Origin: CAVPDA01 sp963702495
Lineage (GTDB): Bacteria > Pseudomonadota > Gammaproteobacteria > Burkholderiales > Rhodocyclaceae
Length of the DNA stretch: 64,000 nt
Reading direction: 5' to 3'
NCBI GenBank assembly: GCA_963702495.1
Contig: CAVPDA010000010.1
Coordinates: 62,001 to 126,000 of the forward strand
Position numbers and translations under genes: made by a program. Position 1 is the first letter of the stretch, and the number at the start of each line of letters is the position of its first letter. Of the stretch, positions 25,522 through 35,619 are shown one piece after another. The notes below the pieces were generated by a model that saw nothing but the letters and a program-made list of their open reading frames with translations, made no database searches and was not told the origin of the DNA.

Positions 25522-26763
25522 TCACTCATAGCGCAGCGCCTCCGCCGGATTGATGCGCGAGGCGCGCCAGCTCGGATACAGCGTCGCGATCAGGGTCAGC
25601 ACGAACGACACGGCGGCGATCACCGTCACGTCCGGCCACTGCACCTGGGACGGCAGCTCGCTGATGTAATACACCTCCTTGGTCCACAGCTGCACGCCCA
25701 GCACGCGCTCGATCGCCGGAATGACGACGTCCAGGTTGAATGCCAGCGCCAGCCCGCCCGCCACGCCGAGAACGAGGCCGATGACGCCGATGATCGAGCC
25801 ATGCACGATGAAGATGGACATGATGGAACGTGGACTCGCCCCCAGCGTGCGCAGGATGGCGATGTCGGACTCCTTGTCGGTCACCGCCATGATCAGGGTG
25901 GACACGATGTTGAATGCCGCCACCGCGACGATGAGCGACAGGATGATGAACATCATGTTCTTCTCGATCGCGACGGCGCGGAAGAAATTCGCGTGATTGC
26001 GCGTCCAGTCCGAGACGAAGACATCGGCATCGAGATCGCGCATCAGCTCGCGACCCACCAGCGGCGCCCGGAACAGGTCGTCGAGCTTGAGGCGCACGCC
26101 AGAGACCCGGTCCTCCATGCGGTACAGCACCTGGGCGTCCTGCAGGTCGATCAGCGCCAGCCCCGAGTCGTACTCAAACATGCCGACCTCGAAGATGCCC
26201 ACCACCTTGAACTGCTTGAGCCGCGGCAGGATCGCCGCCGGCGTCACCAGCCCCTGGGGTGCGATCAGCGTCACCTTGTCGCCGTTGAACACCTGCAGCG
26301 CGTGTGCCAGTTCGGCGCCGAGGATGATGCCGAACTCGCCGGGCCTGAGATCCGCCAGGGCGCCGCTCTTCATATGCTGATTGAAATCCGCGACCTTCTC
26401 TTCCAGGTCCGGCACGATGCCGCGCACCAGTGCGCCGCGCACCGTCTGATCGAAGGCCAGCATGCCCTGGGCCGAGATGTAAGGCGCCGCCGCCATGACA
26501 TGGGTATTGTTCCGCGCCTGCTGGGCGACCTTGTCCCAGCCGGCGAGCTCGCCGTTGAGGCCGGAGATCTGCACGTGGGAGGCCACGCCCAGGATGCGCG
26601 TGCGCAGCTCCTGCTGGAAGCCGTTCATCACCGACAGCACCACGATCAGCGCCGCCACGCCCAGCGCGATACCGAGCATGGAGATGGCGGAGATGAACGA
26701 GATGAAGTGGTTGCGGCGCTTGGCCCGCGTGTAGCGCAGGCCGATCATGAGCTCGTAGTTCAT
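25522..26763 (-). CDS. lolC: LolC/LolE-type lipoprotein-release permease
   Basis: A 413-residue permease starting MNYELMIGLRYTRAKRRNHF, diagnostic of LolC/LolE. One N-terminal helix (about 25-50, SFISAISMLGIALGVAALIV) precedes a large periplasmic MacB-PCD domain. Three C-terminal FtsX helices follow (about 270-400: IILSLIVAVAAFNIVSTLIM and so on), ending SRINPAEALRYE. Betaproteobacteria often have a single such permease with LolD, so LolC versus LolE is not decided; the symbol is for the family. It is divergent from the mutase-like gene across 60 bp that include a TATGCT promoter-like box. Confidence 0.9.
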   Translation of the reverse strand: MNYELMIGLRYTRAKRRNHFISFISAISMLGIALGVAALIVVLSVMNGFQQELRTRILGVASHVQISGLNGELAGWDKVAQQARNNTHVMAAAPYISAQGMLAFDQTVRGALVRGIVPDLEEKVADFNQHMKSGALADLRPGEFGIILGAELAHALQVFNGDKVTLIAPQGLVTPAAILPRLKQFKVVGIFEVGMFEYDSGLALIDLQDAQVLYRMEDRVSGVRLKLDDLFRAPLVGRELMRDLDADVFVSDWTRNHANFFRAVAIEKNMMFIILSLIVAVAAFNIVSTLIMAVTDKESDIAILRTLGASPRSIMSIFIVHGSIIGVIGLVLGVAGGLALAFNLDVVIPAIERVLGVQLWTKEVYYISELPSQVQWPDVTVIAAVSFVLTLIATLYPSWRASRINPAEALRYE

Positions 26764-26823
26764 TGCGGGCGCTATGCTACACTCAGCGACGCAATTCCGG
26801 TGACGCCGTGCGCCAATCCCCCG

Positions 26824-27858
26824 ATGTCCCTGCATCTCGTCGTGCCCGGCCTGCTCTGGCCTTCCGCCACTCTGCGTGAAACCTGCCGCGACCTTCCACT
26901 GCCGTCGTTGTCGGTCCTGCTCGGCCGCGGCGAGCGCCGCCTCGCCCATGGCGCCGGCCTGCTCGACTGGCTCGCCGACGCCTTCTCCCTGACGGGTGAC
27001 GAGCTGCCCTGGGGTGCGCTGCGCCTGTCGGGCGAGGCCGGAGCGAGCGCAGACGGCGTCTGGCTGTGCGCCGACCCGGCGCACCTGCGCTTCGCCCGCG
27101 ACACCCTCGTGCTGGCCGATGCGCATGAGCTGGCGGTCACCGCGGACGAAGCCGAGCAGCTCACGGCCGCGCTCAACAGCCACCTTGCCGGTGTCGGGCG
27201 CTTCCACGCCGCCAGCCCGGAGCGTTGGTACCTGGGTCTGGATGCCGTGCCGCGGCTGCGCACGCAGCCGCTGGAGCGGGTCATCGGACGCAGCTTCGAC
27301 CAGTTCCTGCCCGAGGGCGACGATGCCCGGCGCTGGCGCGCGGTGCTGAACGAGGCACAGATGCTGCTCCACGCCCATCCCGTGAATGCCGCGCGCGAAG
27401 CCGCCGGGCAGCCGGTCATCAACAGCCTCTGGCTGTGGGGCGCAGGCAGCCTCCCGCGACAGGATGCCCGCCCTTTCGGCGCCGTGTTCGCCGACGACCC
27501 GCTGGTGCTGGGGCTGGCGCGCGGCGCCCGGGCCGCGGCCGCGCGGCTGCCGCGCGACGCGGCGCAGGCGATCGCCCGCGCCGATCGTGAAACGGTGCTT
27601 GTGCTCGTCGACCTGCTGGCGGCGGCGGGAACGTATCGCGACGCCTCCCTCTGGCGCAGCCAACTGGTGCGCCTGGAGCAGGAGTGGCTGGCGCCGCTGC
27701 TCGGCGCCCTCTACGGCGCAAGCCTGCGCGAACTGCGTCTCACCGGCCTCGGCGACGAGGGGGCCATCGAGGTCACGCTCGCCGCCCGGGACCGCTGGAA
27801 GTTCTGGCGACGGCCCGTGGCGCTGGGCGACCTGGGCCGGGACATCGCCGCGCCATGA
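26824..27858 (+). CDS. Phosphoglycerate-mutase-like regulatory protein
   Basis: A 344-residue cytoplasmic protein, MSLHLVVPGLLWP onward, of the family annotated as cofactor-independent phosphoglycerate mutase-like or 'regulatory protein, RpfE type' in betaproteobacteria. Recognisable blocks are SPERWYLGLDAVP, SFDQFLPEGDDARRWRAVLN and NSLWLWGAGSLP. The metal-binding Ser/Asp/His set of true iPGM is not evident, so the name need not imply catalysis. Its stop overlaps the recJ start (ATGA at 27855), a constant pairing in this group, which suggests co-expression with recJ. Confidence 0.75.
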   Translation: MSLHLVVPGLLWPSATLRETCRDLPLPSLSVLLGRGERRLAHGAGLLDWLADAFSLTGDELPWGALRLSGEAGASADGVWLCADPAHLRFARDTLVLADAHELAVTADEAEQLTAALNSHLAGVGRFHAASPERWYLGLDAVPRLRTQPLERVIGRSFDQFLPEGDDARRWRAVLNEAQMLLHAHPVNAAREAAGQPVINSLWLWGAGSLPRQDARPFGAVFADDPLVLGLARGARAAAARLPRDAAQAIARADRETVLVLVDLLAAAGTYRDASLWRSQLVRLEQEWLAPLLGALYGASLRELRLTGLGDEGAIEVTLAARDRWKFWRRPVALGDLGRDIAAP

Positions 27859-29597
27859 CCCGCATCGTCGCCCGCAACGCACCGCTGCCCATCCGCGAGC
27901 GTCTCGCCGGCGAGGGAGTCGATCCGCTGCTGGCGCGGCTGTACGCAGGGCGCGGCGTGCGCCGCCGCAGCGAAGTGCTCTACGGCATGGATGCCCTGCT
28001 GGCCCCGCACACCCTGCGCGGCATCGACGCCGCGGCCGCCCTGCTCGCCGATTTCATCGCCGCCGGCAAGCACCTGCTGATCGTCGCCGACTACGACTGC
28101 GACGGCGCCACCGCCTGCGCCCTGGGCGTGCGCGCCCTGAACGCCCTCTGTGCCGACACGGGAGCAACCGTGTCCTACCTGGTGCCGAACCGCTTCGAAT
28201 ACGGCTACGGCCTGACCCCCGAGATCGTGCGCCTCGCCGCCGAGCGCAAGCCCGATCTCATCATCACGGTTGACAACGGCATAGCGAGCGTGGAAGGCGT
28301 GGCGCAGGCGCACCGCCTCGGCATCGCCACCCTCATCACCGACCATCATCTGCCCGGCGAGGAGCTGCCGGCGGCGGACGTGATCGTGAATCCGAACCAG
28401 CCCGGCTGCGGCTTTCCGAGCAAGAACCTGGCAGGCGTGGGGGTAATGTTCTATGTGATGCTGGCCTTGCGTGCCGAGTTGCGGCGGCGCGGCGCGTTCG
28501 CCGCGCGCCGCGAGCCGAACCTGGCCAACCTGCTCGACCTGGTGGCGCTCGGCACGGTGGCGGACGTGGTGAAGCTCGACCACAACAATCGCATACTGGT
28601 GGCGCAGGGACTGCAGCGCATCCGCCGCGGCAAGCTGCAGCCCGGCGTGCACGCCCTGTTCTCGGCCGCCGGCCGCGATCCGCAGCAGGCCAACACCTTC
28701 GATCTCGGCTTCGCGCTGGGGCCGCGGCTGAACGCCGCCGGGCGCCTGTCCGACATGACGCTGGGCATCGAGTGCCTGATCACCGACGACTTTGCCCGCG
28801 CCTTCAACATCGCCCGCGAACTGGACGCGCTGAATCGCGAGCGGCGCATCATCGAGGCCGACATGCAGGAGCGGGCGGTCGACGCGGTGGAGACGCTGGA
28901 CGCGGCGTCCCGCGCCAGCCTCGCCCTGTTCCACCCGCAGTGGCACCAGGGTGTGGTCGGGCTGGTCGCCTCGCGTCTGAAAGATCGAGTGCACCGGCCG
29001 GTGATCGCCTTCGCCCGCGCCGACATGAGCGGCGACGGCGCGGACGCCGGCGGACAGGGCGAACTCAGGGGCTCGGGACGGTCGATCCCCGGCCTGCATC
29101 TGCGCGACGCGCTGGACCTGGTGTCGAAGCGCGAGCCGGGGCTGCTGCTGCGCTTCGGCGGCCACGCCGCCGCGGCCGGGCTCACCATTCTGGAGCGGGA
29201 ATTGGCACGCTTTGAACAGGCCTTCGAGTCGGTGGCACGGGAGCTGATCGCTCCCGCCGACCTGACCCGCACCATCGAGACCGACGGCGCCCTGGAGGCG
29301 GGCTACATGACGATCTCCGCCGCGCGCCAGATGCGCGGCGAGATCTGGGGCCAGGGTTTTCCGGCGCCGCTGTTCGACGACGAGTTCGTGGTCGAGAGCC
29401 AGCGTCTGCTCAAGGCGAAGCACCTGAAGCTGATGCTGCGCAAGAATTCAGCCCGCTTCGAGGCGATCTGCTTCAACCACGTCGAGCCCATGCCCGACCG
29501 CCTGCATTGCGCCTACCGCTTGGCCATCAACGAATACAACGGGCTCGCCACGGTCCAGTTGGTGCTGGAGCACGGCGAGCCCGCCGGAGGGGCATAG
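27855..29597 (+). CDS. recJ: RecJ single-strand 5'-3' exonuclease
   Basis: A 580-residue RecJ. DHH-family motifs: IVADYDCDGA (motif I), TVDNGIAS, TDHHLPGEELP (DHH motif), ALGTVADVVKL, the DHHA1 region GLVASRLKDRV, and RFGGHAAAAGLT near residue 435. The C-terminal OB domain ends QLVLEHGEPA. It degrades single-stranded DNA in RecF-pathway repair and mismatch repair. It overlaps the preceding gene by 4 bp. The catalytic set looks complete. Confidence 0.95.
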   Translation: MTRIVARNAPLPIRERLAGEGVDPLLARLYAGRGVRRRSEVLYGMDALLAPHTLRGIDAAAALLADFIAAGKHLLIVADYDCDGATACALGVRALNALCADTGATVSYLVPNRFEYGYGLTPEIVRLAAERKPDLIITVDNGIASVEGVAQAHRLGIATLITDHHLPGEELPAADVIVNPNQPGCGFPSKNLAGVGVMFYVMLALRAELRRRGAFAARREPNLANLLDLVALGTVADVVKLDHNNRILVAQGLQRIRRGKLQPGVHALFSAAGRDPQQANTFDLGFALGPRLNAAGRLSDMTLGIECLITDDFARAFNIARELDALNRERRIIEADMQERAVDAVETLDAASRASLALFHPQWHQGVVGLVASRLKDRVHRPVIAFARADMSGDGADAGGQGELRGSGRSIPGLHLRDALDLVSKREPGLLLRFGGHAAAAGLTILERELARFEQAFESVARELIAPADLTRTIETDGALEAGYMTISAARQMRGEIWGQGFPAPLFDDEFVVESQRLLKAKHLKLMLRKNSARFEAICFNHVEPMPDRLHCAYRLAINEYNGLATVQLVLEHGEPAGGA

Positions 29598-29770
29598 AGT
29601 TTGTCTTGGACAATTACAGACAAGAAACCCCACCTTTCTCTCTTGTGAGCGAAACAGGGACCGCGGGGCGCAATGCGGTACGGCACCCTCCGGCACCGTC
29701 GCTGCCCGGGATGAAGGGCGGCCGATGCGTCGCGCCCGGTATAATCAACGTTTTTTCCGAGCATTCGACC

Positions 29771-30875
29771 ATGGAAGCAGAACGACTCAACGCCCTCGCC
29801 AACCACCTGTCGGATCTGCGCGCCCGCAGCGCCGATCTGCGGAGGTATCTTTGACTTCGATGGCAAGCAGTCGAAGCTGGAAGAAGTCAGCCGCGCCCTG
29901 GAAGACCCGAAAGTCTGGGACGATGCCCAGCGCGCCCAGGACTTGGGCAAGGAAAAGAAGTCCCTCGAAGGCGTAGTCGTCACGCTGCGCGACATCGATC
30001 AGAGACTGCACGACACCGGCGAACTGTTCGAACTCGCCCGCGCCGAGGAAGACGAGGATACGGTCGCCAGCATCGAGGCCGACGTCGCGGCGCTGGAGAA
30101 AGGCGTCGCCAGCCTCGAATTCCGGCGCATGTTCCACGATCCGCAGGACCCGAACAACTGCTTCATCGACATCCAGGCCGGCGCCGGCGGCACCGAGGCG
30201 CAGGACTGGGCGTCCATGCTGGAGCGCATGTACCTGCGCTACTGCGAGCGCACCGGCTTGCAGACCGAGGTGCTGGAGGAATCGGAAGGCGAGGTGGCCG
30301 GCATCAAGACCGCCACCATCAAGGTCTCGGGGGACTACGCCTACGGCCATCTGCGCACCGAGACCGGCATCCACCGCCTGGTGCGCAAGTCGCCCTACGA
30401 CTCGAACGCGCGGCGCCACACCTCCTTCGCCTCGGTGTTCATCTATCCGGAGGTGGACGACACCATCCAGATCGAGATCAACCCGGCCGACCTGCGGGTC
30501 GACACGTTCCGCGCCAGCGGCGCCGGCGGCCAGCACATCAACAAGACCGACTCGGCCATCCGCATCACGCACCTGCCGACCAACATCGTGGTGCAGTGCC
30601 AGAACGACCGCTCGCAGCACCGCAACCGCGCCGAGGCGATGGCGATGCTGAAATCCCGGCTCTACGAATTGGAACTGCGCAAGCGCCGTGACGCCCAGCA
30701 GAAGCTGGAGGATTCCAAGACCGACATCGGCTGGGGCCACCAGATCCGCAGCTACGTGCTCGATCAGTCGCGCATCAAGGATCTGCGCACCAACGTCGAG
30801 ATCGGCAACACCCAGGCCGTGCTCGACGGCGACCTGGACGAATTCATCCAGGCCAGCCTGAAGCAGGGGGTTTGA
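29771..30875 (+). CDS. prfB: Peptide chain release factor 2 (programmed +1 frameshift)
   Basis: RF2, 367 residues, encoded as 29771-29851 joined to 29853-30875. Codon 28 would be TGA; the ribosome must slip +1 to continue as DFDGKQSKLEEVSR. Domain 2 lies around residue 200, with the stop-codon-reading SPF-type tripeptide (KSPYDSN). The peptidyl-tRNA hydrolysis motif GAGGQ lies near residue 250. RF2 terminates at UGA and UAA. The 3' 453 bp are duplicated at 36937, and the stop is only 4 bp from the GTG start of jetA. Downstream lysS, the usual partner, has been pushed 6.9 kb away by the Wadjet insertion. Confidence 0.95.
29841..29855 (+). promoter_or_regulatory. prfB programmed frameshift site
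   Basis: The sequence ggaggtatctttgac contains an internal Shine-Dalgarno (GGAGG) three bases before the slippery CTT, then TGA followed by C, the poor termination context. This is the classical RF2 autoregulation: when RF2 is scarce, the ribosome shifts from CTT to TTT and makes RF2. Confidence 0.93.
30416..30868 (+). repeat. Direct repeat: prfB 3' end, copy 1
   Basis: These 453 bp of the prfB 3' part recur at 36937-37389 and look identical by eye. Identity starts at ccacacctcc and stops at aagcaggg; the copies then diverge (ggtttga here, cgtgtga there). The two copies flank the jetABCD operon and so mark its insertion. Confidence 0.9.
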
Positions 30876-30879
30876 ATCC

Positions 30880-32148
30880 GTGCCTGACACTAGCGGACAG
30901 GGACTCGCCGTTTTCCTCGCCCGCGGGGTTGTCGCCGAAGACGTCCCGACCCTGCACAGCCTACTCTGCGCACACTCTCTAATCGGCGCCTTCATCGCCC
31001 TCTTCCGCGGCGGCGATGAGGAAGTGCTCGTGCGCCTCGCCGTCCTGCGAGAGATTGGCGCCCGAGCCGAGGCGCCCCAGTGGTCGCCCCGCGAACTGGA
31101 AGCGCGCTTCGTGTGGCTCGATGGTGTCAAGCTCGAAACGGTGCTAAAGCGCCTGCGCGAGCACGATCTGCTCGTGTGGGACAACGACGCCCGCCTCTAC
31201 GCCCTGGCCCCGGCAGGACGCATGGCGCTCGCCGCGCTGGAGCAGATGCTCTCCTTCGCAGCCGACGACGACGCAGAACTCGGTTTCCTCGTTTCCCAAG
31301 TGGCTGCCGGTGGGGCGGTAGGCCGGCTCTCCGCCGACAACCTGCGTCACCTGCTGGCGCGACTATTCGAACTAAAAAACGAGTTCTCGGCCGCCGTCGC
31401 CTCCGGCTCCGAATTCCGGCTCCGCGCCTCCAAGGGCAAGCTCGAATCAGTTTGGAAATGGATGGAAAAAGGCACCGCCGTCCTGAGTGCCCTGTCCGAG
31501 GAAGGATTCGACGACGTCACGTGGCGGCTCGCCCAGGAGATCGGCGCCCGGCAGTCCGAGATCATGCGCATGTCGTCAATCTTCCAGCGCGAACTGGCCG
31601 CCATCGCCCGCCAGCGGGTGCATCTGTCCGCGGGCGGACTTACAACCTCTGAGGTGGCCCAGTGGCTGCGCGAGCGTTCCCTGGACGAACTCGCCGCCCT
31701 GAGCGGCGGGTCACCGACCCTGATAACCGAGCCCGTGTTCGTCCTGTCCGACGTCATGCTGGACATTGCCGAAGCGGAACTGGTAAACAAGCAGCGGGCC
31801 GAGCACCGCAGATCGACCTTGCCACATCCTGCTCAGGCAGTACCCGTGACTGAAGCAACGCTGGAGCCGCCGTCGGAGTTCGCCGAACTGCTCAGTCTTC
31901 TTGGACGTATAGAGTCACCGCTGGCGGTGGCCGATGCGGTAGTGGGTGGTGGTTTTCGCGCCGCCTCATACCGCATGTCGCTGTTGCCCTTCTTGGGTGA
32001 GACCAATGTGGATCCCGACATGGCACCCCTCGCAGGAGTGCCCCTGACGCTAGCGTGGGAGACCACCGGACCGCTCCAGCGGATCGGACGCGAAGAAGTG
32101 TCGGCGATTACTCCGGGCCGCCTTCAGCCGAACGAGGCCAAGCGCTAA
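30880..32148 (+). CDS. jetA: JetA-like kleisin subunit (Wadjet/MksF)
   Basis: A 422-residue protein with the size, helical content and operon position of JetA/MksF, the kleisin of the Wadjet plasmid-restriction complex. The N-terminal half is winged-helix-like (SLLCAHSLIGAFIALFRG; LKRLREHDLLVWDNDARLYA). The middle is a long helical region (VWKWMEKGTAVLSALSEEGF). It starts at GTG, 4 bp after the prfB stop, and its ribosome site (caggggg) lies inside the last codons of prfB, so translation may couple to RF2 synthesis. Assignment rests on the four-gene order more than on motifs. Confidence 0.75.
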   Translation: MPDTSGQGLAVFLARGVVAEDVPTLHSLLCAHSLIGAFIALFRGGDEEVLVRLAVLREIGARAEAPQWSPRELEARFVWLDGVKLETVLKRLREHDLLVWDNDARLYALAPAGRMALAALEQMLSFAADDDAELGFLVSQVAAGGAVGRLSADNLRHLLARLFELKNEFSAAVASGSEFRLRASKGKLESVWKWMEKGTAVLSALSEEGFDDVTWRLAQEIGARQSEIMRMSSIFQRELAAIARQRVHLSAGGLTTSEVAQWLRERSLDELAALSGGSPTLITEPVFVLSDVMLDIAEAELVNKQRAEHRRSTLPHPAQAVPVTEATLEPPSEFAELLSLLGRIESPLAVADAVVGGGFRAASYRMSLLPFLGETNVDPDMAPLAGVPLTLAWETTGPLQRIGREEVSAITPGRLQPNEAKR

Positions 32149-32774
32149 TGGATGCCCCCAGTCTCATTGCCCGCCTGATCGCCCACCGCTACCTGCCCCG
32201 CCGGGACAAGGCGGTGCTGCGGCTGCTCACCGATGCCGGGCTGCGCCAGGAGGTGGAGGCGCGGCTGTCAGCCTGCGGCCTGCGCCTGCTCGATCATCCC
32301 TACGCGGACCACGTGGCCATCGGCCTGTCGCGAGAGGCGGAGGCACCGGTGTTCGAGGGTGACGCCGAGTGGCAGCCCTGCAACGCCGGCCTGCCCAAGG
32401 ATGCGGTGGCGCTGCTGGTATTGCTATGGGCGCTGATCATCCTGCCCAAGCGGGAGCGACAGATTTCGCACACGGACGCGGAAGGTCAGGCGGAGATGTT
32501 TCGCGGCGCTGCCGGGAGGGCGGATCAGGAGGTGTCCGTCGGCATCTCCGAAACCGCTCTCCTCGAGGATTACGGCCGCATACTCGGCAACAAGCAGCGG
32601 GTTACCCAATTCCTGCTGCCGATCCTGTCCCGCCTCGACTTCATCGAGAGGAAGAACAAGATCATCCATGAGGGACCGCTGCTGGACCTGACCTTTGAGT
32701 ACGCCGAGGTCGCCCCCCGCATCCTGGAAGGTGCGCTGGCCGACATACTGAAGAAGCGCCGGGAGCCCGACTGA
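32148..32774 (+). CDS. jetB: JetB-like subunit (DUF4194/MksE)
   Basis: A 208-residue protein with the two-winged-helix pattern of DUF4194/MksE: DAVALLVLLWALIILPKRER, then GRILGNKQRVTQFLLPILSR and DLTFEYAEVAPRILEGALAD. In Wadjet, JetB bridges the JetA kleisin and the JetC SMC heads. It overlaps jetA (TAATG) and jetC (TGATG), so the whole set is one translationally coupled operon. Confidence 0.78.
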   Translation: MDAPSLIARLIAHRYLPRRDKAVLRLLTDAGLRQEVEARLSACGLRLLDHPYADHVAIGLSREAEAPVFEGDAEWQPCNAGLPKDAVALLVLLWALIILPKRERQISHTDAEGQAEMFRGAAGRADQEVSVGISETALLEDYGRILGNKQRVTQFLLPILSRLDFIERKNKIIHEGPLLDLTFEYAEVAPRILEGALADILKKRREPD

Positions 32775-35561
32775 TGTTCCGCTTCGAGAAGCTGGAGGTC
32801 GTGCACTGGGACTACTGGCAGCGAGTGGAACTGACACTGGATGCCAGCATCGTGACCATCGTCGGCCCCAATGGCTCGGGCAAGACTACCTTGCTGGACG
32901 CCCTGCGCACGCTGCTGGCCCTCGACTGTTCCGGCCAGGGCTCCCGCAGGCGCGACTACAAGCGTTACGTGCGCCGCAACGGCGAGGATTGGGCCTGGCT
33001 GCGGGCCGTGGTGGACAACCGGCGGCTGCCCAACGGCCGCCGCCCTTTCTGGCCGCCCCATCAGGAAGATAGGGTCACGATCGCCTGCCGCATTGAAAAG
33101 AAAGGTGGCGACTGGTCTCGCAGCTACTTCCTCGCTGCCAATGACGTCCCCATAGAGACGATCGAAACGGCTGGCCAGCCCTTTGGCGTACGCGACTGGA
33201 AGCAGCTTCTGCAACAGGCGGGCCTGACCCCGGCTCTGGCCAAAGTCCTGTCCCTGGAACAAGGCCAGACCGACAAGCTGTGCGAACTCTCGCCCAAGGA
33301 ACTGCTGGATCTCGTCTTTCAAGTCTTCGGTGACAAGGAAACCCTGGACCGCTATGCCGAAGCGAGAAGCCACCAGGAAGCGGTGGCACGGGAACTCACT
33401 GCCATGGAAGGCGAACTGGCTCGGATCGGCAACCTCCTGGTCATTCAGGAGACCAAGGTCAACCGTTACAAGGAATGGCGTGGCCTGAAGGACGAGCAAG
33501 TAGCCCTGGTGAGCGAGATCAAGCCTCGACTCGAATACCACCTGCTCGGCGAGTCGATCCGCGGCGCCCGCAATCCCCTTGGCGCCAGGCGCCGCGAATG
33601 GCGCGCCAAACGCCTGGAACGTGGGTCCAAGCGCGCGCACAAGGTGGAGTTGGATACCGTGCTGGACACTGCTCGCACGCGCAAAGAAGCCGCCGACGCC
33701 CACGAACAGAGCGCCTATGCTGCTGCCTCGGACGCTGGCGTCGTTAAGACGCGCTTGGAGACCCGGCTCGAAGCCCGAAACCGGCTGATCGAGTCAGCGC
33801 AACGAGCCGGCGGCGACCTCACCGCCGACCAGGAAGCCTTGGAGACCGCTGAACGCCGCCGCGACGAACTCAAACCGGCGCTCGCCCGCATGGACGCAGA
33901 ACACGCTCAAGCTCGCGAGATGCTCGAACTCCTCGCCACCGGGCGCCGCGCCGACCCCGCCGACGTGGCCGCATTTCGCCGCGCCCTCGAGGACGCCGGC
34001 ATTCGCCACGACCTGCTGGCAGAACTGGTGGAGGTTGCCGATCCCGCCTGGCAGACGGCGGTCGAGGCCGTGCTCGCTCCCTTCGCCCAAGTGGTGCTGC
34101 TGGAGCGGGACCGCGACGCGGAGGCAGCGTTCGCCCTCGGTGAGAAGCTGCGCTACCGCCACTTCGTGGTCCCCGAGCGGGCGCTGCCGGCCAGCGCCAG
34201 TCCAGGCTCGCTGCTCGAAGTCGTGAAGCTCGCCCGCCCCGTGCCCGAGTGGATCATGCGGCTGCTGGACAGCACCCGCCGCGTCGAACGACACCCACGA
34301 GGGCGCCCGCTTGCCCCGTGGCCAGGACTGGGTCACGCGCCAGGGCTACCTGCGGGAGCGGCGAGGCGCACGCCATGCCGCCGGCGGTACAACCCAGTTC
34401 GGCGCCGCGCGCCTTACCGCTCTCCGGGAACGCATCGTAGAGCTGGAGAGCGAGGCACAGCCGCTGCGGGAAAAGCTTAGCAAGACCGAGGAGACTATCG
34501 CCGCCCTGCGCCTGAGGCTCAGCGGAATGGACGCCGGCAGGGAACTCGTCGCCCGCGCCGACGAGTTCGCCCGCGCCGAGACAGAGCTTCAGCAAGCGAA
34601 GACTGCACATAACGAAACCATCAGGGCCGTCAATGCCGCGGTCGTCAATCGCAAGGAAGCGGAAACTGCCCTCGACGACGCTAAGCGCCAAGTCGCGGAG
34701 AACGACCGCGCCATCGACGAACTGACCCGTGCCATCGCCGCCCTGGAAAACCGCGACGCGCGCCAGGAACAATTCAAGCGCCTCCTGGTTTGGCGTCGAC
34801 TCACCCAGAGCCTTCCCCCCGACTGGCGGGAGCCGGAACTCAACCAGCAGTTGGCGAACAACTGGGAAAGCGTCCGAGCTATTGATCGCCGTATTGAGGA
34901 AATCGAGAGGCGCTTTGAAACCGAATCCTGGGAGAAAGACGAAGCCGTGGTGCTGATGCGCGACAAGTTGAAGAACGACTACGAGCGCCAGGAATCGGAA
35001 GTGGCCGAGCGACGCCGCGACAACGACATGGCGCGCAGCCAGACCGACGCCGCCCGCCAGGAATATGTGAAAGTGCTGCGCCACACGGCCGGTCGCTATG
35101 CCAGGAACCTGCGCCAACTGGGTGACATGGCCGGGGTCAAAGTGGAGGCGGATCCGCCGCCCTTGGCGGCCGACGATGCGAGCCTCAACCAAGCAGGGCT
35201 GACCGTGCGCTTCGCCTTCGACGAGAAGGGCTTCGCCGGCATGAACGATTCCGATGCTTCCGGCGGCCAACAGGTGGTGAAATCTCTGATCCTGCTGGTA
35301 GCCCTGATGATGGAGGAATCCCACCCCGGAGGCTTCGTCTTCGTAGACGAACCCTTCGCCCACCTGGACATCGTTAACATCGAGCGCGTCTCCGCCTTCC
35401 TCAAGGCGACCCGCGCCCAGTATCTGCTCACCACGCCGGTCACCCACAACGCCGCCGTCTACGACCCTAGTTTCGTCACCTTGGTCACTTTCAAGAAGCG
35501 TGCTGGAGAGCCCTGGGCGCCAAGAATCGGGGTGATCGTGCGGCAGGCACCGGGCAATTGA
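32774..35561 (+). pseudogene. jetC: jetC SMC-like ATPase with a frameshift in the hinge region
   Basis: The N-terminal head has Walker A GPNGSGKTT (residues 31-39). Coiled coils run from about 200 to 420. The C-terminal head has the ABC signature DASGGQQVVKSL and Walker B GGFVFVDEPFAHLD. The frame breaks near 34285: frame one reads IMRLLDSTRRVE, while the continuing product is in the next frame (NDTHEGARLPRGQDW). The text fits loss of two bases from an original gagaac. Without correction translation ends at 34480, lacking the second head, so the motor would be dead. Intact length would be about 930 residues, on the short side for JetC. A sequencing error is possible. Confidence 0.8.
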
Positions 35562-35619
35562 CGACGCCAACGATTTTCATCGGCATTGCGATCCGCGCAG
35601 CGAGTAACGGAACTCTGTC

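Noticed and set aside
24649..26800. Plus-strand frame running from 24649 through lolD/lolC into the mutase-like gene
   Set aside because: Only the part after 26824 is homologous to anything; the upstream 700 codons are antisense of lolDC.
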